Assembly: GCA_021798635.1 (NCBI GenBank)
Contig: JAJZGH010000133.1
Coordinates: 1 to 12,720 of the forward strand
Source: Planctomycetota bacterium
Lineage (GTDB): Bacteria; Planctomycetota; Phycisphaerae; WQYP01
Direction of reading: 5' to 3'
DNA: 12,720 bases
The notes beneath the pieces are model-generated. The model saw only the letters and a list, made by a program, of their open reading frames with translations. It did no database searches and had not been told where the DNA came from. A program made the position numbers and the translations under genes. Positions within the stretch are counted from its first letter, which is position 1. Every line of letters starts with the position of its first letter. Positions 7,566 through 12,720 of this stretch are shown in pieces.

Positions 7566-8582
7566 TTATGCCGGCTCCGGCGGCGGCGGAACGCGGGAAT
7601 CCACTGCGGCCTCCGCCTTAGCCGATCCTGCAGAGCTGCGCTTGGCGGGAATGTCCGTATCACGGTTGTAGGCTTGGACGATATTCTGTACCAGCCGATG
7701 GCGCACAATATCGGCTCGGCCCAGCTCAATAAACGCCACGCCCTTAACCCCGGAAAGTTTGCGGTGCGCATCGACCAAACCGCTGACCTGCCCCGGCTCC
7801 AAGTCCACCTGTGTAGGGTCGCCCGTCACGACCATTTTGCTGCCTTCACCCAGGCGCGTCAGGAACATGAGCATCTGCGCCGGCGTGGTGTTTTGGGCTT
7901 CATCCAGCAGTACGATGCTTTCGTTAAGCGTGCGTCCTCGCATGTAGGCCAGCGGCGCTAGTTCAATCATGTCATTGGCCATGAATCGCCGAATCTGTTC
8001 GTAAGGCATCATATCATGCAGAGCATCCAGCAGAGGGCGTAAATAGGGATTAACTTTGGCTTGAATATCCCCCGGTAGAAAACCGAGCTTTTCCCCCGCC
8101 TCCACCGCGGGCCGCACCAGCACCAGCCGCCGCACTTTGTTTTGCCGCAACATGCTCACCGCCAGAGCCACCGCCAGAAAAGTTTTCCCCGTACCCGCCG
8201 GCCCGGCACAAAAGACCAGATCATGGGCGAGCATAGCGTTGACATAGTGCCGCTGACCAGCCGTGCGCGGTTCAATGGCCCGGCCACTGACCGTGACATC
8301 CAAAAGCGGCGGATGCTGCGCGTGGGTTTCCGGGGCCGCAAGACGAATAGCGGATGCAATATGTTCCTGATTCAGCGACCGGTGCTCCTTAAGCAGCCGC
8401 CGCATCTGATGCAAGGTGGCCACGCAGTGTTCCACCGCCGCCGGGTCACCGCTGATTTTAAGTTGGTCATCGCGCGCAACCAGCGTAACGCTCAGCAATT
8501 CTCGCAACGTTTTCAGGTGCCGATCCGCCGTGCCATACAACCCCAGCCGGTGCTGTGCATCAATTTGAACCGTGACAACCAT
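7566..8582 (-). CDS. phoH: PhoH-like ATPase
   Basis: This 338-residue PhoH/YbeZ-family protein is a cytosolic P-loop ATPase of the superfamily 1 helicase-like type; relatives are linked to RNA processing and ribosome maturation together with the RNase YbeY. The Walker A is GPAGTGKT (127-134), the Walker B is IVLLDEAQ (223-230), and TGDPTQVDL (253-261) is the family sensor motif. The region 1-100 is the usual short N-terminal extension, and RTAGQRHYVNAM (106-117) matches the adenine-contacting Q motif of the family. The last 30 residues are Ala/Pro/Ser-rich and likely disordered. The start is set by an ideal ribosome binding site. The gene follows mfd by 19 bases on the same strand, so both are probably one transcript. 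The more usual neighbour ybeY is not downstream, because the next gene is convergent. Confidence 0.95.
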   Translation of the reverse strand: MVVTVQIDAQHRLGLYGTADRHLKTLRELLSVTLVARDDQLKISGDPAAVEHCVATLHQMRRLLKEHRSLNQEHIASAIRLAAPETHAQHPPLLDVTVSGRAIEPRTAGQRHYVNAMLAHDLVFCAGPAGTGKTFLAVALAVSMLRQNKVRRLVLVRPAVEAGEKLGFLPGDIQAKVNPYLRPLLDALHDMMPYEQIRRFMANDMIELAPLAYMRGRTLNESIVLLDEAQNTTPAQMLMFLTRLGEGSKMVVTGDPTQVDLEPGQVSGLVDAHRKLSGVKGVAFIELGRADIVRHRLVQNIVQAYNRDTDIPAKRSSAGSAKAEAAVDSRVPPPPEPA

Positions 8583-8587
8583 GCAGG

Positions 8588-8594
8588 CCTCCTT
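8588..8594 (-). promoter_or_regulatory. Strong Shine-Dalgarno of phoH
   Basis: On the minus strand this reads AAGGAGG, a full anti-16S complement, 5 bases before the phoH ATG. It lies wholly in the 19-base gap after the mfd stop. phoH is therefore likely translated efficiently and independently of translational coupling, though transcribed with mfd. It is the strongest ribosome binding site in the window. Confidence 0.75.
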
Positions 8595-8601
8595 AAAATC
8601 A

Positions 8602-11600
8602 TTATACCGGCGGGTTGGCCAAAAGGTTTCGCAGGACGTTTAACATTGTTTGGCCTTCAAAATAATTGGGGGGCAGCCGCAGGTGAATGGCCTTCTGGTC
8701 CACGGGTCGCAAGGACCCCGGCGACTTGCTTAATAGCGGTCCCAGCTTGGAGAGATCCTGCATGGCAAATACCAGATCCGGCGGTTGGCTCATCAGGTTG
8801 GTGATTGTCCAGGCGGCGGCAAGCACGCGCAATTCGGTGAGCTGGAAAAGCGTTTCCGCAGCTTTGGGCAATGGGCCGAACGCATCGACAATGTCTTTCC
8901 GCAACGCTTCGATAATCTCCATCGAATGACACCGCGACAAGCGGCGGTACAATTCCATGCGCTGTTTTTCCGCCATGATATACGTGCGCGGGAAACTTCC
9001 GGAAATGCCGATGTCGATGTTCACCTCCGGCGGACGATCAATGGGTTGATTTTTTACCCGTTTGACGGCTTCTTCCAACAACTGGCAATAGAGTTCATAT
9101 CCCACCGCCGCAATATGGCCGGACTGCTCATCACCCAGCAGATTTCCAGCGCCACGAATTTCCAGATCACGCAAGGCGATTTTAAAACCTGCCCCCAGTG
9201 AGGCGTATTCCTCCATCGCTTTGAGCCGCTTGGCCGCCGATTCGCTTAACGCCTTATTTTCGCTGATCACCAGATAGCAATACGCCCGGTGCCGTGAGCG
9301 GCCCACGCGGCCCCGCAACTGGTGCAGATCGCTTAATCCAAAATTTTCCGCCTCATGAATAAATATCGTATTGGCGGTGGGGATGTCCAGGCCGCTTTCA
9401 ATAATAGTTGTGGAAACCAGAATATCCGCTTCCCGCTTTACAAACGTGTGCATGACTTGTTCAAGTTCATGATCCGGCATTTGGCCATGCCCAATGACGA
9501 TCCGGGCATTGGGTACCAGCCGCCGTATTTTGTCCGCCACAGATTCAATGTTCCATACGCGGTTATGCACAAAATAAATCTGCCCGTCGCGCGCCAGTTC
9601 TCGCTCCAGCGCCTGTTTGATTCTGGCACCCTCCCACCCCATCACTTCTGTGACTACACTGCGGCGATCACGCGGCGGCGTGGACAAATTGGAAATGTCC
9701 CTTATGCCCAGCAGGCTCATGTGCAAGGTGCGGGGAATGGGTGTCGCCGTCATGGTCAGGACGTCCACCGTAAGCCGTAACTTTTTTAGACGTTCCTTGT
9801 TTTCCACGCCAAAGCGCTGCTCTTCATCAATAACCACCAGTCCCAGATCGGCGAACTGCACATCTTTGCTGATCAACCGATGCGTGCCGATCAGAACATC
9901 CACTTTGCCTTTGCGTGTGCGATCCAGAATGTCATGAATCTGACTGGCGGTTTTAAAACGCGATACGCTTTCAACAATAAAGGGGTATCCCGCCATGCGC
10001 TGGCGGAAAGTCTCTTCATGCTGTTCCACCAGCACGGTGGTGGGAGCCAATACGGCAACCTGTTTGCCTCCTTCACACACCTTAAAGGCGCTGCGGATAG
10101 CCAGCTCTGTTTTGCCATAGCCCACATCGCCGCAGAGCAGACGATCCATGGGGCGTTTTTTTTGCAAATCTTCCTTGATTTCCGCAATGCACCGCAGTTG
10201 ATCTTCCGTGGCCTGAAACGCGAAGGAATTTTCAAATTCCTTCATATCGGTCGTGTCTGGGCTGTACGCAAAACCCGGAAATTCTTCCCGGGCGGCCTGC
10301 ACTTCCAGCATTTCAGCCGCCATTTTTTCAACAGCTTCGGAAGCTTTTTCCTTCTGCTTACTCCAGCTCGTGCCGCCCAACACCGACAGCGGCGGCCGGC
10401 CCTGTGCTCCGCCGACATATTTTTGTACCAGATGAATCTGCGTAATCGGAACATGTAGCACCGCTTCGCGGGCGAATACCAGCGTCATGTATTCGGCCTG
10501 CCGGCCGTCGCGCGTCAGCGTGGTCATGGCCGTAAACTGCGCAATGCCATGATTCACATGCACCACATAATCGCCGGGCTGCAAATCCAGAAAGTGATCA
10601 ATCGGCCGGGCACCTTGAATGGCCCGCAGGCGTCGCCGCTGATGATACCGATGGAATAATTCATGGTGCGCTACCAGAATCAGCCAATGCTGCTGATCGG
10701 TGGGGGTATGATCCGCACCGGTTTTTTTTTCCGTTACACCCGTAAGTTGCCAGCGAAAGCCCACGGCCAGATCACCTACAGGAATGGAAATTTTATCCAG
10801 CACTTCCGGGTGCTTCACATGGATCAGGTCCGTTAATCGTGTGCGCTCGGATGGATTTTGGCACACTACAAACACCTGATTATTCGCAGCCAGCGATGCT
10901 AATTCCGCCAGAGCCGCATCCGGTTCGGTATCGAATTGTTCCACCGAGCGGCATGGCAGATCTATAGTGGTACGATCGTCGCGGCCAAACTGCCTTATTT
11001 GCGCCCAGGCAAATTTCTGGGCCAGACGAAAAATCGCCTCCGCTGGGTAAATACCCCGGCCGTCCGGCAACCGATCCATGTAGCTGCGGCCCTGCTCCTG
11101 GATTTCCTGCGGCTCAATAAGCCAGATGATCGTTTCCTCCGGCAATGCCGAAATAAAATTGACCGTCTGTTCCTTAGGCCACGTCGCCTGCTTCTCCAAA
11201 GCGCTTATCCGCAGAAGCTCTATCGGATCCGCCGGCCCCAGCGTTTCCGGGTCAAAACTGTGAATGCGTTCAATTTGGTCGCCGAAAAAATCAATGCGTG
11301 CCGGCTGCTGGCGTCCCGCGGCCCAAACATCAAGGATATCCCCGCGCACGGAAAAATCACCCGGATTTTCAACAGCTTCCAAGCGGGAATATCCATTTCC
11401 CGCCAGCCATTGAACCAGCCCATCACGATCCATCTTTTGGCCCGGCGTTAGAGAGATCAGTTGCTTGGCCAACAACTCAGGGTTGGGGCACGGCTGCATT
11501 AAGGCCTGAATGGGCGCAACGTAAAAATTTGCATTTTTTCCCGCTGCGATATCCGCCAGCAGTGCCAGTCGCTCCGCAATGAGTTCATGGGAAATACTGG

Positions 11601-11886
11601 ACTCGCCCGGCAGCACTTCAAATGCCGGAAAGAGACGGGCCGTGGAACCCGGGCTAAAAAACTCAAGTTGATCTATCGCATCATCCGCATCATCCAGATG
11701 GGCAGTGACAATTAACATCGGTCGCTGCATGTGCGCCTGCACCGCCGCCGCTAGCGCTAAAGCGCAGGATCCCCACTGTCCCGTAGCACCGACATAGCGG
11801 TTGCGGGTCAGTTCATCAACCATACGCGCAGTAACCGGCGATTCCGCCATACCGCGCAGGATGTCGGATATATTTCTCAAGGCCAT
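8602..11886 (-). CDS. mfd: Transcription-repair coupling factor Mfd
   Basis: The 1094-residue protein is a complete Mfd, slightly shorter than the roughly 1150 of E. coli. It is a DNA translocase that removes RNA polymerase stalled at lesions and recruits UvrA. The N-terminal UvrB-like module includes FSVRGDILDVWA (178-189). The RNA polymerase interaction domain starts around PGDYVVHVNHGIAQF (437-451). The translocase core has Walker A GDVGYGKTE (586-594), DEEQ box (687-690), TATPIPRT (713-720), TTIIESGLDIP (826-836) and the arginine finger motif QLRGRVGR (856-863). The TRG region follows (880-930), and the UvrA-masking D7 domain lies at about 950-1050. The start ATG (11884-11886) has only a weak upstream GGATGAG. 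It heads the mfd-phoH transcription unit. Runs of nine A (codons 386-389) and eight A (around codon 577) in the mRNA sense are potential slippage sites. Confidence 0.98.
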   Translation of the reverse strand: MALRNISDILRGMAESPVTARMVDELTRNRYVGATGQWGSCALALAAAVQAHMQRPMLIVTAHLDDADDAIDQLEFFSPGSTARLFPAFEVLPGESSISHELIAERLALLADIAAGKNANFYVAPIQALMQPCPNPELLAKQLISLTPGQKMDRDGLVQWLAGNGYSRLEAVENPGDFSVRGDILDVWAAGRQQPARIDFFGDQIERIHSFDPETLGPADPIELLRISALEKQATWPKEQTVNFISALPEETIIWLIEPQEIQEQGRSYMDRLPDGRGIYPAEAIFRLAQKFAWAQIRQFGRDDRTTIDLPCRSVEQFDTEPDAALAELASLAANNQVFVVCQNPSERTRLTDLIHVKHPEVLDKISIPVGDLAVGFRWQLTGVTEKKTGADHTPTDQQHWLILVAHHELFHRYHQRRRLRAIQGARPIDHFLDLQPGDYVVHVNHGIAQFTAMTTLTRDGRQAEYMTLVFAREAVLHVPITQIHLVQKYVGGAQGRPPLSVLGGTSWSKQKEKASEAVEKMAAEMLEVQAAREEFPGFAYSPDTTDMKEFENSFAFQATEDQLRCIAEIKEDLQKKRPMDRLLCGDVGYGKTELAIRSAFKVCEGGKQVAVLAPTTVLVEQHEETFRQRMAGYPFIVESVSRFKTASQIHDILDRTRKGKVDVLIGTHRLISKDVQFADLGLVVIDEEQRFGVENKERLKKLRLTVDVLTMTATPIPRTLHMSLLGIRDISNLSTPPRDRRSVVTEVMGWEGARIKQALERELARDGQIYFVHNRVWNIESVADKIRRLVPNARIVIGHGQMPDHELEQVMHTFVKREADILVSTTIIESGLDIPTANTIFIHEAENFGLSDLHQLRGRVGRSRHRAYCYLVISENKALSESAAKRLKAMEEYASLGAGFKIALRDLEIRGAGNLLGDEQSGHIAAVGYELYCQLLEEAVKRVKNQPIDRPPEVNIDIGISGSFPRTYIMAEKQRMELYRRLSRCHSMEIIEALRKDIVDAFGPLPKAAETLFQLTELRVLAAAWTITNLMSQPPDLVFAMQDLSKLGPLLSKSPGSLRPVDQKAIHLRLPPNYFEGQTMLNVLRNLLANPPV

Positions 11887-11893
11887 AACTCAT

Positions 11894-11931
11894 CCGCCGG
11901 CACAAAATTCGGCTTCAGGCCAAGCCGGCGG
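11894..11931 (-). repeat. Inverted repeat in the mfd leader
   Basis: CCGCCGGC (11894-11901) and GCCGGCGG (11924-11931) form a perfect 8-bp inverted repeat with a 22-base spacer. Inside it GGCTT (11911-11915) and AAGCC (11922-11926) form an alternative smaller hairpin. The proximal arm ends 8 bases before the mfd ATG and overlaps the weak ribosome binding site. If the whole repeat is transcribed, it could hide that site. It could equally be a protein-binding operator. Confidence 0.45.
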
Positions 11932-11933
11932 GA

Positions 11934-11939
11934 ATTATG
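11934..11939 (-). promoter_or_regulatory. Weak -10 candidate for mfd
   Basis: On the minus strand this reads CATAAT (5 of 6 matches to TATAAT), about 48 bases before the mfd ATG. A TTGCCG lies 20 bases upstream, which is long for a -35. This is a low-confidence call. Confidence 0.22.
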
Positions 11940-11990
11940 GTAGGCCCGAATGTGCCTGACGGCAAGGCGGCCCCTCGAATAGGCCCGTGA

Positions 11991-12076
11991 AAGTCCCCTA
12001 CACGGTCCCTTACACGCAGTCTCTTACACATAAGTCTCTCACACATAAGTCTCTTACACGTAAGTCTCTTACGCAG
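11991..12076. repeat. Cluster of 15-bp tandem direct repeats
   Basis: Four adjoining 15-base units are clear: 12017-12031, 12032-12046, 12047-12061 and 12062-12076, with consensus AAGTCTCTTACACAT and 1-4 differences each. Two degenerate copies precede them (GGTCCCTTACACG near 12004-12016, and AAGTCCCCTACAC at 11991-12003). The core TTACAC recurs at offsets of about 14, 15, 15 and 15 bases. There are no unique spacers, so this is not a CRISPR array. It occupies the divergent region between mfd and the HEPN gene and ends at the -35 candidate of the latter. It could be a minisatellite or an array of regulator binding sites. Confidence 0.85.
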
Positions 12077-12105
12077 TTTACACTTACCCCGACGGCGGCT
12101 AAACT
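12077..12105 (+). promoter_or_regulatory. Promoter candidate of the HEPN gene
   Basis: TTTACA (12077-12082, 5 of 6) and TAAACT (12100-12105, 4 of 6) have a 17-base spacer and lie 41 bases before the ATG at 12147. The -35 element abuts the last 15-bp repeat, and its TTTACAC resembles the repeat core TTACAC. A protein binding the repeats could therefore contact or cover the promoter. Confidence 0.4.
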
Positions 12106-12146
12106 CGAACGCAACTTCGTCACAAGGTACTTAGGAAAGCTGAAGC

Positions 12147-12623
12147 ATGCGAGTTGGAGGAATGGAGTACCGATACGGTGCCAGAGATCGCCCGGCCGAT
12201 GCGTGGCTTCTGTTGGATCAGGGGCGATTTTCGGGCGGTGTCTATTTAGCAGGCCGTGCAGTTGAGGGAATGCTTCGCTCGTTGATCTGGCATTCCGACC
12301 ATGAGTACGCAACTGGGAAAAAGTCCTTAGGCACGGGCCATAATCTTCGTGAGTTGTTGTCGCTGGCGTGCAATTTGGAAGCGCTGCGACAGTCCGTCGA
12401 CTTTCAAAAGATTCAGACCGACGTGCAAACAATAAGCCGCCTCTGGTGGAATAATTTGCGGTTTCGTCCTGATAGCAAGTTGAGCGCTCAGTGGTATAGT
12501 ATAGGCGTGGTCGGTAAGCGGCGAAGCTTGAAAGCGGCGTCGCGGGAATTTTACGGGGCTTGTTCGACAATTATAAAACGATGCGAGGTTATATGGGACG
12601 CTCATCAGCGCTTACGAAAGTGA
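12147..12623 (+). CDS. HEPN-domain protein
   Basis: The 158-residue all-helical protein has the hallmarks of the HEPN superfamily: a first helix RDRPADAWLLLDQGRF (13-28) running into a second helix GGVYLAGRAVEGMLRSLIW (30-48), then a GTGHNLREL turn (62-70) like the H-x-L-x-x-L of many HEPN proteins. HEPN proteins range from RNase toxins (often paired with a MNT nucleotidyltransferase antitoxin) to simple scaffolds. The RNase motif R-x4-6-H is not clearly present; the closest is R145 to H153, with seven residues between. The start at 12147 has AGGA at 12133-12136 with a 10-base spacer. An internal ATG at 12162 would make a protein beginning MEYRYGARDRP, which looks more like typical family starts, but its GGAGG is too close. 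The next ORF overlaps the gene end by 31 bases, suggesting translational coupling. Confidence 0.8.
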   Translation: MRVGGMEYRYGARDRPADAWLLLDQGRFSGGVYLAGRAVEGMLRSLIWHSDHEYATGKKSLGTGHNLRELLSLACNLEALRQSVDFQKIQTDVQTISRLWWNNLRFRPDSKLSAQWYSIGVVGKRRSLKAASREFYGACSTIIKRCEVIWDAHQRLRK

Positions 12624-12720
12624 AGCTGGAAAAGATTCTCACCGATGGGCTTTCACTAGATGATCCACAGTACGACCTGCAGAAGGTCGGTGGACATCTT
12701 GTCGGCAACATTATCTCGCC
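12593..12720 (+). CDS. Overlapping small ORF, 3' partial, possibly BolA-like
   Basis: An ORF starts at ATG 12593 inside the HEPN gene and stays open to the right edge, giving 42 visible residues beginning MGRSSALTKVKLEKILTDGL. GAGG at 12585-12588 lies 4 bases before the ATG, a plausible ribosome binding site. The layout of a helix (KVKLEKILTDGL), a short strand (QYDLQKVGG), then HLVGNIIS as a second strand is reminiscent of BolA/IbaG proteins, in which a helix is followed by strands and an F-x-G-x-x-x-x-x-R segment. That diagnostic part lies beyond the window. It shows no MNT nucleotidyltransferase GS...D-x-D motif in the visible part. The gene is probably co-transcribed with the HEPN gene. 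The call of a real gene is fair; the family is a guess. Confidence 0.5.
   Translation, partial: MGRSSALTKVKLEKILTDGLSLDDPQYDLQKVGGHLVGNIIS

Noticed and set aside
9880..10458. A long open plus-strand frame antisense to mfd
   Set aside because: It is a shadow frame of a well-supported Mfd coding sequence, lying opposite its conserved motor motifs.
11991..12076. Tandem repeats as a CRISPR array
   Set aside because: Units are 15 bases and directly adjoining, without unique spacers, and no cas gene is present.
11987..12265. A plus-strand frame starting in the repeats (KSLTH peptide repeats)
   Set aside because: Its repeat peptides are again the result of the 15-bp repeats, and it overlaps the better-supported HEPN gene in another frame.
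12010..12570. A 186-codon minus-strand frame with VRDLC pentapeptide repeats
   Set aside because: It lies antisense to the HEPN gene, and the peptide repeats come only from the 15-bp DNA repeats (15 is a multiple of 3). It has no family resemblance.
12147..12623. Calling the HEPN protein an RNase toxin
   Set aside because: No clear R-x4-6-H motif is present; the nearest R...H spacing is seven, and the partner shows no MNT motif in its visible part.

Overview
The window looks like a piece of a bacterial chromosome of roughly 55% GC, most likely from the Planctomycetota and probably the Phycisphaerae. This placement is inferred from protein style: a large prenyltransferase-repeat/DUF4159 protein, a long uncharacterised protein with a GHQ...HPGVW core, and the general look of the sequences. 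No rRNA or tRNA gene is present to settle it. Coding density is high, and no gene-free stretch exceeds about 260 bases.

Left part, plus strand (1-5755). The window opens inside a gene for a secreted or periplasmic prenyltransferase-fold plus DUF4159 protein; its 5' end lies outside. It is followed by a class V (NifS/SufS-fold) PLP enzyme lacking the usual desulfurase cysteine, a small cupin, and an RdgB/HAM1-type house-cleaning nucleotide pyrophosphatase. Cupin and rdgB are 27 bases apart and probably co-transcribed. After a 228-base gap comes a family 2 glycosyltransferase with its own good promoter candidate.

Middle (5756-8582). A 565-residue plus-strand protein has no confident function; its layout faintly recalls the bacillithiol enzyme BshC. 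It converges, with only 31 bases between stop codons, on phoH, which is read from the minus strand.

Right part. mfd (transcription-repair coupling factor, 1094 residues) lies directly upstream of phoH on the minus strand, 19 bases apart, forming a probable mfd-phoH operon. Upstream of mfd is a 260-base divergent intergenic region with an inverted repeat in the mfd leader and a cluster of 15-bp tandem repeats. These repeats end at the -35 element of a candidate promoter for a rightward HEPN-domain gene. A further ORF starts inside the HEPN gene (31-base overlap) and runs off the right edge; its first 42 residues loosely resemble a BolA-type fold.

The core genes (mfd, phoH, rdgB) are ordinary housekeeping functions. 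The less ordinary parts are the HEPN pair with its repeat-bearing promoter region, the BshC-like orphan, and the noncanonical class V enzyme next to a cupin. I saw no mobile element, CRISPR array, or RNA gene.
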